Assembly: GCF_900109175.1 (NCBI RefSeq)
Contig: NZ_FNZE01000005.1
Coordinates: forward strand, 62,001-126,000
Source: Pseudomonas linyingensis
GTDB lineage: Bacteria; Pseudomonadota; Gammaproteobacteria; Pseudomonadales; Pseudomonadaceae
Direction of reading: 5' to 3'
DNA length: 64,000 nucleotides
Translations under genes and position numbers: made by a program
The notes under the pieces: model-generated
The model's input: the letters and a program-made list of their open reading frames with translations, nothing else
What the model was told of the DNA's origin: nothing
Databases searched by the model: none
In this document: positions 47,588 through 56,609 of the stretch, in pieces
Position numbering within the stretch: position 1 is the stretch's first letter
Layout: every line of letters starts with the position of its first letter

Positions 47588-49534
47588 ATGCGGCTCTACC
47601 TCTGCGAAAAACCCTCTCAGGCCAAGGACATCGCCAAGGTGCTCGGCGCCAGCCGGCGCGGCGACGGCTGCTGGCTGGGCGCCAACGTGACGGTGACCTG
47701 GTGCATCGGTCACCTGCTGGAAACCGCGCCGCCGGATGCCTACGACGCCCGCTACAAGCGCTGGAGCCTGGCCGACCTGCCTATCGTCCCCGAGAAGTGG
47801 AAGATGCTGGTCAAACCGAAGACCGCCAGCCAGTTCAAGGCGGTCAAGCGTCTGCTCGGCGAAGCCAACGAGCTGGTGATCGCCACCGACGCCGACCGCG
47901 AGGGCGAGATGATCGCCCGCGAGCTGGTGGAGCACTGCCGCTATCGCGGGCCGATCCAGCGGCTGTGGTTGTCGGCGCTGGACGATGCGTCGATCCGCAA
48001 GGCGCTCAAGGCGCTCAAGCCGGGCGCGGAGACCTTCAGCCTCTACCACGCCGCGCTCGGCCGCTCGCGCGCCGACTGGCTGATCGGCATGAACATGAGC
48101 CGGCTGTTCACCCTGCTCGGCCGCCAGTCCGGCTACCAGGGCGTGCTGCCGGTGGGCCGGGTGCAGACACCGACCCTGCGCCTGGTGGTGGACCGCGACC
48201 GCAGCATCGCCGACTTCGTGCCGGTACCGTTCTGGGCCATCGACGTACAGCTGCTGGCCGACGGCACGACCTTCACCGCCCAGTGGCGCGCCCCGGAAGA
48301 CGCCTGCGACGAGCAGGGCCGCTGCCTCAAACCGGAGCTGGCCCGTGACGCCGCCGAAGCCATGCGCCGCGCGGCCAGCGCCCGGCTGGTCAAGCTGGCG
48401 ACCGAGCGCATGCGCGAGGCGGCGCCGCTGCCGTTCGATCTCGGCACCCTGCAGGAGGTCTGCTCGAAGAAGCTCGGCCTCGGCGCCCAGGAAACCCTCG
48501 ACATCGCCCAGGCGCTCTACGAGACCCACAAGGTCATCACCTATCCGCGCAGCGACTGCGGCTACCTGCCGCTGAGCCAGCACGGCGAGGCACCAGGGAT
48601 CCTCGCCGCACTGGCCAAGGCCGATCCGGCGCTGGCCGCTCTGCAGCCCTACCTCGACCCGCAGCGCCGCTCGCGGGCCTGGAACGACGCCAAGGTCAGC
48701 GCCCACCACGGCATCATCCCCACCGCCGCCGCCAAGGACCTCGATCGTCTGGTCGGCAAGCAGCGCGCCGTCTACACCCTGATCCGCGCCCGCTACCTGG
48801 CGCAGTTCCTGCCCAACCACGAGTACGACCGCACCCAGGCCGACTTCGACTGCGCCGGCCACGCCCTGCGCGCGGTGGGCAAGGTGATCGTCGAGCCCGG
48901 CTGGCGGCGCGCGTTGCCCGAAGCGCTGACGCCGGCCAGAGGCCGCGAAGCGGCCGAGCCACAGGCTTTGCCGGCGCTACGCCAGGGCCAGGACTGCGCG
49001 ATCAAGGAGGTAACACTCAAGGACCTGTGGACCCAGCCGCCCAAGCCGTTCACCGAGGGCGACCTGATCAAGGCGATGAAGAACGTCGCCAAGCTGGTCG
49101 ACGACCCGCGCCTCAAGCAGAAGCTCAAGGACACCACCGGCATCGGCACCGAGGCGACCCGCGCCGGGATCATCCAGGGCCTGCTCGATCGCGGCTACCT
49201 GACCAAGCAGGGTAAGGCGCTGGCCGCCACCCCGGCGGCGTTCAGCCTGATCGACGCGGTGCCGCGGCCGATCGCCGATCCCGGCACCACGGCGATCTGG
49301 GAGCAGGCGCTGGACATGGTGCAGAGTGGCGAGATGCCGCTGGAGGAGTTCGTCGCCAAGCAGTCGGCGTGGATGAGCAAGCTGGTCGAGCGCTGCGCCG
49401 GGCTGCGCCTGTCCATCAGCGGCCCGGCGGCGCCGGCCGGACGTGGCGGCACGCCCTGGAAGAAGAAGCGCAAGGCGACGCCGCGCAAGGCCGCGCCGGG
49501 CAAGAGGGTCAGAAAGCCAGTCGCCCCGGATTGA
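47588..49534 (+). CDS. topB: DNA topoisomerase III
   Basis: 648-residue type IA topoisomerase. The Toprim domain has MRLYLCEKPSQAKDIAKVLG and the metal-binding DADREGE; the active tyrosine is in VITYPRSDCGYLP near residue 320. The ATG at 47588 opens directly with the Toprim strand. The C-terminus lacks zinc fingers but ends in a Lys/Arg/Pro-rich tail (KKKRKATPRKAAPGKRVRK), which probably binds DNA. It resolves recombination and replication intermediates with RecQ-type helicases. Single gene. Confidence 0.95.
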   Translation: MRLYLCEKPSQAKDIAKVLGASRRGDGCWLGANVTVTWCIGHLLETAPPDAYDARYKRWSLADLPIVPEKWKMLVKPKTASQFKAVKRLLGEANELVIATDADREGEMIARELVEHCRYRGPIQRLWLSALDDASIRKALKALKPGAETFSLYHAALGRSRADWLIGMNMSRLFTLLGRQSGYQGVLPVGRVQTPTLRLVVDRDRSIADFVPVPFWAIDVQLLADGTTFTAQWRAPEDACDEQGRCLKPELARDAAEAMRRAASARLVKLATERMREAAPLPFDLGTLQEVCSKKLGLGAQETLDIAQALYETHKVITYPRSDCGYLPLSQHGEAPGILAALAKADPALAALQPYLDPQRRSRAWNDAKVSAHHGIIPTAAAKDLDRLVGKQRAVYTLIRARYLAQFLPNHEYDRTQADFDCAGHALRAVGKVIVEPGWRRALPEALTPARGREAAEPQALPALRQGQDCAIKEVTLKDLWTQPPKPFTEGDLIKAMKNVAKLVDDPRLKQKLKDTTGIGTEATRAGIIQGLLDRGYLTKQGKALAATPAAFSLIDAVPRPIADPGTTAIWEQALDMVQSGEMPLEEFVAKQSAWMSKLVERCAGLRLSISGPAAPAGRGGTPWKKKRKATPRKAAPGKRVRKPVAPD

Positions 49535-49552
49535 GCGCGACGTGCGCTGCGC

Positions 49553-50503
49553 TCAATCGCCCTGAAAAGTCTGGCGCCAGGCCTTGGGGGAAACCCCGAA
49601 GGCCTGGCCGAAGTGATGGCGCAGCGACGCTGGCGAACCGAATCCGGCGAGCGCGGCAACCTGCTCGATCGGCTGCTCGGTGCTCTCGAGCAGGCGCTGA
49701 CTCAGGGCGAGGCGCTCGGCAAGCAGCCAGTCGCCCACCGTGGCGCCGGTCAGCTGGCGGAAGTGGCGGGTAAAGGTGCGGCGACTCATCAAGGATTTCT
49801 CCGCCAGGCTGTCGAGGCTGTGTGCCTGCTGCAGGTTGGCGCGCACCCAGTCGAGCAGTCCCGCCAGACGGGAATCGCGGGCGGTGGCCGGCAGCGGCTG
49901 CTCGACATACTGGGCCTGACCACCCTGACGGTGCGGCGGCATCACCAGCCGTCTCGCCACCGAATTGGCAATTTCGCTGCCGTACTGCAGGCGCAGCAGA
50001 TGCAGGCAGCAGTCGATCCCGGCGGTCGTGCCGGCCGAGGTGAGCAGGCTGCCGTCCTCGACATAGAGCACATCGGCATCCACCTGCACGTCCGGATAGC
50101 GCGCGGCGAACTGTTCTGCCCAGGCCCAGTGGGTGGTTGCCCGCCGTCCCGCCAACAGGCCGGCCTCGGCCAGCACGAAAGCACCGAGGCACAAGCCAAC
50201 CATCTGCGCGCCGCGGTCGCGGGCCGCGACCAGAGCTGCGAGCAACGGCTCGGACGGTCTTTCCATCGGGTCGCGCCAGCTCGGCACTATCACCGTCTGT
50301 GCCCGCTCCAGAGCCTCCAGTCCGTGATCGACCGCCACCCGGAAGCCCGCCGTGGTGCGCAGCAGACCGGCCTCCGCCGCGCACACCTGAAGCTCGAACG
50401 GCGGCACGCCGGGGTGATGATCGCCGAACACCACGCAGGGCACCGACAGGTGAAAGGGGCTGATGCGGTCGAAGGCGACCACGGCGACCGTATGACCAGG
50501 CAT
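49553..50503 (-). CDS. GlxA-type AraC-family regulator with DJ-1/PfpI-like domain
   Basis: 316 residues. N-terminal DJ-1/PfpI-like domain (1-about 190) with VPCVVFGDHHPGVPPFELQV and the cysteine nucleophile-elbow-like GLCLGAFVLAEAGLL; C-terminal AraC domain (about 215-312) with two helix-turn-helix units, SMSRRTFTRHFRQLTG-like and EQVAALAGFGSPASLRHHFGQAFGVSP. The ATG at 50503 has GAGGGA about 8 nt upstream; an in-frame ATG ten codons earlier is less likely. It is divergent from the cysteine hydrolase gene and likely controls it. Confidence 0.88.
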   Translation of the reverse strand: MPGHTVAVVAFDRISPFHLSVPCVVFGDHHPGVPPFELQVCAAEAGLLRTTAGFRVAVDHGLEALERAQTVIVPSWRDPMERPSEPLLAALVAARDRGAQMVGLCLGAFVLAEAGLLAGRRATTHWAWAEQFAARYPDVQVDADVLYVEDGSLLTSAGTTAGIDCCLHLLRLQYGSEIANSVARRLVMPPHRQGGQAQYVEQPLPATARDSRLAGLLDWVRANLQQAHSLDSLAEKSLMSRRTFTRHFRQLTGATVGDWLLAERLALSQRLLESTEQPIEQVAALAGFGSPASLRHHFGQAFGVSPKAWRQTFQGD

Positions 50504-50632
50504 GCGCGATTCCCTCTGCTCGGGCTTCATCGAATGGCCTGATCCTAGCGAATACTGTCCATCGGGTCACTCACAGCAAGCTGCCAAGCTGCGAATAATT
50601 CCTTCCATCCCAATACACCCCAGGAGTCCGAC

Positions 50633-51262
50633 ATGTCCCGCCAACCCAAGCGCGCCCTGATCGTCATCGATGTGCAGAACGAATACGTAAGCGGCAACCT
50701 GCGGATCGAATACCCCGATGTGCAGCTGTCGCTGAGCAATATCGTTCGCGCCATGGACGCCGCCCGCGCCGCTGGCATCCCGGTGGTGGTCGTCAGGCAC
50801 CTGACGCCGGAGGGCTCGCCAATCTTCGCCCGCGGCAGCGAGCAGGCCGAACTGCATCCGCTGGTGGCCGATCGGCATCACGACCTGCTGGTCGAAAAGA
50901 GCATGGCCAGCGCCCTCACTGGCACCGGTCTCGGCGCCTGGCTGCGCGAACGCCAGATCGACACCCTGAGCATCGTCGGCTACATGACCCACAACTGCAA
51001 CGATTCCACCGTGCGCCAGGCCAAACACGAGGGCTGGAACGTCGAACTGCTGCACGACGCCGCCGGCTCGGTGCCCTACGCCAATGCTCGCGGCGCAGCC
51101 ACTGCAGAGGAGATCCACCGGGTGTTCACCGTGGTCATGCACACCGGTTTCGCCGCCGTGGTGAGCACTACGGAATGGCTGGCAGCCATCGAACGCGGCG
51201 AGGCGCTGCAGGCCGACAACATCTACCTGTCCAATCAGCGGGCACTGGCTGGTCTGATCTAG
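50633..51262 (+). CDS. Isochorismatase-family cysteine hydrolase
   Basis: 209 residues with the catalytic Asp-Lys-Cys triad: IVIDVQNEYVSG (Asp near 12), VEKSMASALTGTGL (Lys), and GYMTHNCNDSTVRQAKHEGW (Cys near 123). Such enzymes hydrolyse amides or isochorismate-like substrates. It is paired divergently with a GlxA-type regulator, a common arrangement with unknown substrate. AGGAG precedes the ATG. Confidence 0.9.
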   Translation: MSRQPKRALIVIDVQNEYVSGNLRIEYPDVQLSLSNIVRAMDAARAAGIPVVVVRHLTPEGSPIFARGSEQAELHPLVADRHHDLLVEKSMASALTGTGLGAWLRERQIDTLSIVGYMTHNCNDSTVRQAKHEGWNVELLHDAAGSVPYANARGAATAEEIHRVFTVVMHTGFAAVVSTTEWLAAIERGEALQADNIYLSNQRALAGLI

Positions 51263-51265
51263 AGA

Positions 51266-51370
51266 AACTCCGAAACAACCGCTTACCGTCGCTCCCTCGC
51301 AGGTGGGAGCCCAGGGGCCACGGGCCTTCTGGATTCCCGCCTGCGCGGGAATGACCACTTTTTCAGAGTT
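51266..51370. repeat. Small element with terminal inverted repeats and a GC-rich hairpin
   Basis: The interval is bounded by AACTCCGAAA (51266-51275) and its inverted near-copy TTTCAGAGTT (51361-51370; 9 of 10 match). Inside is ATTCCCGC-CTGC-GCGGGAAT (51333-51352), the widely dispersed 'GATTCCCGC...GCGGGAATGAC' type of repeat seen in many proteobacteria. About 105 bp; MITE-like in form. The hairpin followed by ACTTTTT may also end the hydrolase transcript. Confidence 0.6.
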
Positions 51371-51526
51371 CCCCCAGCGGCCTGAGCGGTCACAGGCAAA
51401 TCCCGTCTAACGCGACCATGCCCCCGGATTTGGCACAAGAACTTTCCGGGTCCGACGCTGCCAAAAAAGATGTGCGACACCAACTAGCATGGTTTCATGA
51501 ACATCTGATGGCGTGACGCTTTCCTC

Positions 51527-53746
51527 GTGAACATCATCTCGCGCTGCCTGCAACATCCGCACTCCTCCCTCGCCAGCCTGACCGGTCTGGTGCTCGCAAT
51601 TCCATTGTGCATCCGCCTTGCCTTGGGCTGGTCCGACCCTCTCGGTTATCTGTCGGACCTGGGCATCGCCAGCCTGTTGATCGTGCTGCTGTACCGCCTT
51701 TCCTGGTGGCTGGCCCTGCCAGTGTTGCTGGCGTGGGCCCTGCTGACGGTGGCGGCTGTCGAACTGGTCAGCGCCGTAGGCCGGCTGCCAGACGCCGCAG
51801 ACTTGCGGTACCTTGGCGATCCGCAGTTCATGGAAAGCTCCACCGCCGGCAGCCTTGCCCACCCATGGGTTGCCGCAGCCCTGTTGATCGGCCTGATCAT
51901 CTGGCTGGCCAGCCTATGGACAGGCCGCTCGCGACCTTCTCCTTGCCTGCATGGCCATGCTTGGACATTGCCGCTTTCCATCCTCCTGGCACACGGCGGC
52001 ATGCAGTATCTGAGCCCCAGCGCGGCGGATCAGTGGCAGTTGTTCAACCTCCCGCACCAATGGCTGGCGGCAGGCGTTGGCAATGTACAGCTGCGCCTGG
52101 AGGAATGGCTGGAAGGCGATGTCGTTGACACGCCACCGCAGATGGCGGGTCTTACCCGACTCGACCTGAACGGACAGAAGCTGCTCAGAGCCCCGGGACG
52201 CGCCCGCAATGTGCTGATCGTCGCCCTCGAAGGCATTCCCGGCGCCTACATCGGCGTGAACCGCCAGGCCCTGAATGGCAGCTATCGCGAAAACCTGATG
52301 CCCAACCTGAGCGCATGGGCCGAGCGCGGCATGAACACGCCCGACTATGTGCTGCACAATCACCAGACCATTCGCGGCCTCTACGCGATGCTCTGCGGCG
52401 ACTACGACAAGCTCGACAACGGCACGCCCAAGGGCATCGAGATGCTGACCCAGCAGCAGCGCAACCGGGCCTGCCTGCCAGCCCAGTTGCGCAGCCGCGG
52501 GTTCGCCACGCACTACCTGCAGGGCGCGGGCCTCAGGTTCATGGCCAAGGATAGGATCATGCCGCACATCGGCTTCGACGCCACCCGGGGCATGGAGTGG
52601 TTCAAGAAGCCTTCCTACCTGGATTTCCCGTGGGGCAAGGACGACAAGTCCTTCTTCGAAGGTGCGCTAGATTACGTCGAGCAGCTGCGCCGCAAGAAGC
52701 AACCCTGGATGCTCACCCTGCTGACGGTTGGCACCCACCAACCCTACGCCGCGCCAGCGGAGTATCTGCAGCGCCACAAGAGTCCCAAGCAGGCCGCCGT
52801 GAGTTACCTGGACGATGCGCTGGGGCGATTTCTGACCGAACTGGAGCGCCAGGGCGTACTGAAAGACACCCTGATCATCATCACTTCGGACGAGTCCCAC
52901 GGCATCGAGGGCTTGCGCCTCGCCTCGGCCTGGGGCTTCAACCTGGTGCTGGCCCCCGAACAGGACCAGTTGCCTCGGATCAAATCCGGGGTCTATGGAC
53001 ACATCGACCTGAGCGCATCGGTACTCGACTATTTCGGCTTCCCGGCACCCAAGGCCCTGAGCGGTCGCTCGCTGTTTCGCGACTATGAGCATGGCCGGGA
53101 AATCATGTCGTACACCAACGGCAAGCTGCGCTACCACGATGGCCAGGGAACCCTGACCGAGTGCGACTTTCAGCAGCGCTGCCGGTATTACGCCAGCCAG
53201 GGCTTCATCGCCGAGCGTGCGATCTTCCTTGGCCAGTATGGCGGTCAGCGCGCGCGCCAGATGGTGGCAAGGGCAACCGAGCTCGATCACTCGTTGCTGC
53301 GTACCGCGCTGAACCAGCTCTATCAGTTCGGCAGCCCGGCCATCATCCGGCTCAAGGCGCAGGTGAAGGATGACTGGACGGACAATCTGATCGGCGCCCA
53401 GTACCTGGAGCTGCCCAAGGGCTCGCTGACTCGCGTGCGCCTGACCGTACGCTCGGTGGGGCCGAAGCAGAAAGCCTACATCCTGCTCAAGGCCAAGGAA
53501 TTCGAGCAGGATGTGCCGCTGGACATCCCGGCGAGGATGCTGGTCACCCCTGAACAACCGCTGCAGATGGACTTCAGCTTCTACAACCTCGAGCCGCGCA
53601 AGGCGTTCTCCTTCCACCTGCTCGGCTATGGGCGGGGCGCCATTGAAGTAAGTGATTTCAGTGTGATCACCGAGTCAGCGGAGCCACAGGGCGCCATGGA
53701 TGAGCTGCCGCTCCCGAAAGATGGCGACAAGTCCCGCTCGAGCTGA
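51527..53746 (+). CDS. LTA-synthase-like membrane sulfatase/phosphoglycerol transferase
   Basis: 739 residues starting with GTG at 51527. About four or five membrane helices fill residues 15-160. The sulfatase/alkaline-phosphatase-fold domain begins near 226 (RNVLIVALEGIPG, metal-binding Glu 235) and has the catalytic threonine T281 in HNHQTIRGLYAMLCGDY, then LLTVGTHQPYAAP and ITSDESHGIEG (metal ligands near 450). Beyond about 520 an extra C-terminal region of some 200 residues is rich in beta-strands (LTRVRLTVRSVGPKQKAYILLKAKEF). Enzymes of this family transfer phosphoglycerol or phosphoethanolamine to envelope glycans. The C-terminal beta domain is not usual in LTA synthases. Confidence 0.85.
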   Translation: MNIISRCLQHPHSSLASLTGLVLAIPLCIRLALGWSDPLGYLSDLGIASLLIVLLYRLSWWLALPVLLAWALLTVAAVELVSAVGRLPDAADLRYLGDPQFMESSTAGSLAHPWVAAALLIGLIIWLASLWTGRSRPSPCLHGHAWTLPLSILLAHGGMQYLSPSAADQWQLFNLPHQWLAAGVGNVQLRLEEWLEGDVVDTPPQMAGLTRLDLNGQKLLRAPGRARNVLIVALEGIPGAYIGVNRQALNGSYRENLMPNLSAWAERGMNTPDYVLHNHQTIRGLYAMLCGDYDKLDNGTPKGIEMLTQQQRNRACLPAQLRSRGFATHYLQGAGLRFMAKDRIMPHIGFDATRGMEWFKKPSYLDFPWGKDDKSFFEGALDYVEQLRRKKQPWMLTLLTVGTHQPYAAPAEYLQRHKSPKQAAVSYLDDALGRFLTELERQGVLKDTLIIITSDESHGIEGLRLASAWGFNLVLAPEQDQLPRIKSGVYGHIDLSASVLDYFGFPAPKALSGRSLFRDYEHGREIMSYTNGKLRYHDGQGTLTECDFQQRCRYYASQGFIAERAIFLGQYGGQRARQMVARATELDHSLLRTALNQLYQFGSPAIIRLKAQVKDDWTDNLIGAQYLELPKGSLTRVRLTVRSVGPKQKAYILLKAKEFEQDVPLDIPARMLVTPEQPLQMDFSFYNLEPRKAFSFHLLGYGRGAIEVSDFSVITESAEPQGAMDELPLPKDGDKSRSS

Positions 53747-53840
53747 CTGGCGGTTATCAACGACAGCCGGGCAGCGCCAGCGAGGGCGCCGCCCAACGCC
53801 CCATTCAGGCGACTGCGCGAAAGAAAAGCGCCGCCATAGC

Positions 53841-54062
53841 TCAGCGACTCTTGCCGCCGAAGACGAGGAGCAGACCGCCAGCAACGATGGCTGCGATGCC
53901 AGCCCATACCGGAACGTTGACGGTTTCCTTCTCTTTGACCGAAAGCTCGACCGAACCGAGCTTCACTGCTGTGGTGTCCTTGGTGTAGCTGAAGCCGCCG
54001 TATGCCAGGCCAAGAGCACCAGCGACGATGAGAGCGATTGCGACGAGTTTGATGGCGTTCAA
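53841..54062 (-). CDS. Small two-helix membrane protein (DUF3185-like)
   Basis: 73 residues: helices at about 4-25 (LVAIALIVAGALGLAYGGFSY) and 50-68 (VWAGIAAIVAGGLLLVFGG) joined by a beta-like loop (AVKLGSVELSVKEKETVNVP). AGGAG precedes the ATG at 54062. Similar small proteins in Pseudomonas are annotated with DUF3185. Function unknown. It is divergent from the next dehydrogenase gene, with 296 bp between that hold a possible promoter but no other signal I could recognise. Confidence 0.75.
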   Translation of the reverse strand: MNAIKLVAIALIVAGALGLAYGGFSYTKDTTAVKLGSVELSVKEKETVNVPVWAGIAAIVAGGLLLVFGGKSR

Positions 54063-54358
54063 GGTTCAGCCTCCTGTGAGTGAATCTCGGCTGCGGCCCT
54101 GAAACGGCTGGCTTCGATTCATAGCAACACAGTAGCCGAGGCGCCGAACAATGCGAGCTCATGCAGCCTTGACCATCGGGAATGCCATACGCGTCGATGG
54201 CTCTCGAGGTACAGCCATGACCAGCGGGTGACCAGGCCCATGCGGACCACGCTGCCCGGCTGTTGCGCTTGTCTATAGTGTCCCCATGCCCTCTCTGACC
54301 TCCTGCCCGCACGGGTTGGGCAGTCAGCCCCCCATCAACCTGGCGGACACTCGGCACC

Positions 54359-55255
54359 ATGAGAAAAAGACAGATCGCGGTGATCGGCCTAGGCAATCTG
54401 GGCCGCAAGTGTGCCGAAGCGCTGCTGGTCGATCCGAGCCTGGCGCTGGCCGGGGTGGTGCGGCTCAACCCCGGGCCGGTCGATTGGCTGAAAGACATCC
54501 CGGTCGTCAGCCATATCAGCGAACTGAGCAATGTCGATGCCGCGCTGCTCTGCGTGCCCGCGGACATGACCCGGGGCACCGCGCAGGAGATTCTGCAAAG
54601 ACGTACCCCGATCGTGGAATGCGCGCGCCTGCACGGCGAGGCCTTTGTCGCCCACCAGGCGGAAATGCAGCGGATGGCACATCTCTACAAGGCAACCGCC
54701 ATCGTCGGCGCGGGCGGCGATCCGGGCATCCTCTCCCTGCTGCGCAGCCAGTTCGCCCTGCTGATCCCCCATGGGCATAGCCAGAGCAGCCTGCACACCG
54801 CCGGCAGCCTGCATCACACACTGGCCGCCGAAGGCGTCGAGGGTGTGCGCAAGGCGCTGGCGACCGAGCTGAAAACCCCGCAAGGGCTCCTCCAGCGCTA
54901 CGTGTATGTCGAGCTGGAAGCCGGGGCCGATGCGGCTGCGGTGGAAGACGCCATCAGCCGTGACCCGCTGTTTCTGGACGAGGAGACGCTGGTGTTCCCG
55001 GTGGAGAGCATCGCCGCACTGGAGGAAACCGATCGTGGGCTATCGCTGGAGCGCCACGCGGCCGCTGGCGACGCCAGCCATGCCGCCCTGCTGCTGGAAG
55101 CCCGCTACAACGAAACCGAACTGGCGGCGCGCATGATGCTGGCTGCCGCGCGGGCGCTGCCACTGCTGCAGCACAGCGCCTACTCCCTGTTCGACCTGCC
55201 GCCGCGGGTGCTGTGGGGCGAAGAGGGTGCGGCTGCGCAGTTGGAGTGGATGTGA
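54359..55255 (+). CDS. Diaminopimelate dehydrogenase-like NAD(P)-dependent oxidoreductase
   Basis: 298 residues. N-terminal Rossmann fold begins MRKRQIAVIGLGNLGRKCAE; a middle segment VGAGGDPGILSLLRSQF resembles the substrate region of meso-diaminopimelate and 2,4-diaminopentanoate dehydrogenases, as does HGHSQSSLHTAGSLHHTLAAEGVEGVRKAL. It probably acts on an amino acid-type substrate, but the true substrate is not deducible. The start has no strong Shine-Dalgarno; ATG at 54359 directly precedes the Rossmann strand. Single gene. Confidence 0.78.
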   Translation: MRKRQIAVIGLGNLGRKCAEALLVDPSLALAGVVRLNPGPVDWLKDIPVVSHISELSNVDAALLCVPADMTRGTAQEILQRRTPIVECARLHGEAFVAHQAEMQRMAHLYKATAIVGAGGDPGILSLLRSQFALLIPHGHSQSSLHTAGSLHHTLAAEGVEGVRKALATELKTPQGLLQRYVYVELEAGADAAAVEDAISRDPLFLDEETLVFPVESIAALEETDRGLSLERHAAAGDASHAALLLEARYNETELAARMMLAAARALPLLQHSAYSLFDLPPRVLWGEEGAAAQLEWM

Positions 55256-55399
55256 ACAGCCTTGATCGGCGCTTCCCATCCGGCTCCCCGGCCCGGCTCG
55301 CTGACCGTCCCTGTTGACACATGTTGCCTTGTAAAACAGCGACTACGCTGCAGATGGAGTGCGCCGGAAACCGCGCACAACGATCTCAAGGAGAGCCAG

Positions 55400-56011
55400 A
55401 TGTCTGTGATTCGCAACCTTCCCCTGTTGGTCGGCATCGCCCTGCTCGGCGCCTGTGCCAGCCAACCCGACAACCAGTCACTTACCAGCACGCTCAGCCA
55501 GAGCGCCGTCGCAGCCGAGGGCGTGCCCGGAGGCATCATCATCGAGGAGGAGAAAGTCGAGGCAACGGTGGTCGCCCTCGACCGCAGCAAGCGCACCTTC
55601 ACCCTGCGGGATGAGCAGGGCAACCAGCGTACCGTGCAGGCTCCGCCGGAAATGCGCAACTACCCGCAACTGGAGGTTGGCGACAAGGTTACGGCGACAA
55701 CGAAGGTGGAAAGCGCCATTTACCTGCGTGAACCGGGCAAGGCCGACGAGGAATCCCGCGAGGGTGCAGTGATGGTGCTGACCCCGCCGGAAGGCAGCAA
55801 GCCGGGCCTGCTGATTGCCGGTACCAATTCGACCATCGCCGTGGTCAAGGCAATCGACACCACCGCGCACACTGCCACCCTGCAGTTTGCCGATGGCAGC
55901 AGCCGTACCTACAAGGTGCGTCCGGATGTGCAGATCAAGCCCGAGTACCTCAATCGCGAGGTGGTGATTCGCCAGGACTCGGAATTTGCCGTGACCGTGG
56001 AAGCTCAGTAA
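55400..56011 (+). CDS. Periplasmic lipoprotein of unknown function
   Basis: 203 residues with a lipoprotein signal (ALLGAC, cysteine at residue 19). The mature protein has a beta-rich body with repeated patterns (VVALDRSKRTFTLRDEQGNQ, VVKAIDTTAHTATLQFADGS), two similar halves that suggest duplicated OB-like or beta-barrel units. Aspartate at position +2 is absent (Ala), so outer-membrane sorting is expected. AAGGAGAG precedes the ATG. A TTGACA hexamer lies at 55314-55319, but no matching -10 is at 17 bp. Function unknown. Confidence 0.78.
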   Translation: MSVIRNLPLLVGIALLGACASQPDNQSLTSTLSQSAVAAEGVPGGIIIEEEKVEATVVALDRSKRTFTLRDEQGNQRTVQAPPEMRNYPQLEVGDKVTATTKVESAIYLREPGKADEESREGAVMVLTPPEGSKPGLLIAGTNSTIAVVKAIDTTAHTATLQFADGSSRTYKVRPDVQIKPEYLNREVVIRQDSEFAVTVEAQ

Positions 56012-56132
56012 ATCCCACCCACCGGCGGGCTCCCACCCGCCGGGCTGACTGAACCCGGCCAGCGGCTCGTCGATACTGATCCGCCCACAACCTCGGCGCC
56101 GCGCGGTCAGCACCAGGCGCGACAGAAAGGCC

Positions 56133-56170
56133 AAAACGCAGAAAGCACAAGGGGAGCCGAGGCTCCCCTT
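56133..56170 (-). terminator. Terminator of the Crc-antagonist RNA
   Basis: Perfect 10-bp arms AAGGGGAGCC/GGCTCCCCTT around 2 nt (56149-56170); on the minus strand followed by a T-rich tail (CTTTCTGCGTTTT). Confidence 0.85.
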
Positions 56171-56508
56171 AAGTGATCTGGTGCTGTGTTCTTGTTGTTT
56201 TGACAGGCTTGTTGTTTTTGTTGGCCGCCCGCCCGGGCCTGTGGCCCGGTAGTAGTCCCAAGACGGGACCCAAGAATAAACGTATTCCTTTGGACGCTGA
56301 TGTCGCCACTACCCTTGCGGGCTCAACCGGTTGTGGACGCTGCCTCGGGGCAGTTTTATTGTTCTCGGTCCGGTCGTGGGAGACCCAATCGGGCAACTCC
56401 TCTCCAAAAGAATCTGTTTGCTGCGCCTCCACCCTGTTGTTCTTGTTGTGTTGGAGCCGTTACGTCTTGTTTTTATTGTGTTGGAGCGGTGTTCTTGTTT
56501 TTGTTATG
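56140..56508 (-). ncRNA. CrcZ/CrcY-type Hfq-Crc antagonist small RNA
   Basis: Minus-strand, about 369-nt transcript with no credible coding frame (an open frame at 56169-56432 has no ribosome-binding site and poor codon use). It carries six A-rich clusters: two near the 5' end (AACAAAAACAAGAA, then AACACAATAAAAACAAG), AACACAACAAGAACAACA, GAACAATAAAA, AACAAAAACAACAAG and AAAACAACAAGAACA near the 3' end. This count and type match the CA-motifs of CrcZ/CrcY/CrcX, which hold Hfq-Crc and so relieve catabolite repression. The ends are set by a sigma-54 promoter (56519-56535, start near 56508) and a terminator (56149-56170). CrcZ normally follows cbrB; that gene is absent, so this is a second-copy type (CrcY-like). 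Confidence 0.85.
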
Positions 56509-56518
56509 CGAATACTAA

Positions 56519-56535
56519 AGCAGATGCCGTGCCAA
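56519..56535 (-). promoter_or_regulatory. Sigma-54 promoter of the small RNA
   Basis: Minus strand TTGGCACGGCATCTGCT: -24 element TGGCAC, -12 element CTGCT, with exactly 10 nt between the invariant GG and GC. The implied start is about 12 nt downstream, near 56508, at the CATAAC that opens the A-rich RNA. Confidence 0.85.
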
Positions 56536-56609
56536 CTTTTAAAATTCCTTTAAAATCAATAAGTTGAGCTTTACACCAGGCAACGTCGGGGAGAAAAAAG
56601 GCGGGCCCC

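Noticed and set aside
55314-55319. TTGACA hexamer before the lipoprotein gene as a sigma-70 -35 box
   Set aside because: No -10-like hexamer at 16-18 bp; recorded in the gene entry but not called a promoter.
56169-56432. 88-codon minus-strand frame inside the small RNA
   Set aside because: No ribosome-binding site, no family, and the region's promoter, A-rich motifs and terminator are those of a regulatory RNA.
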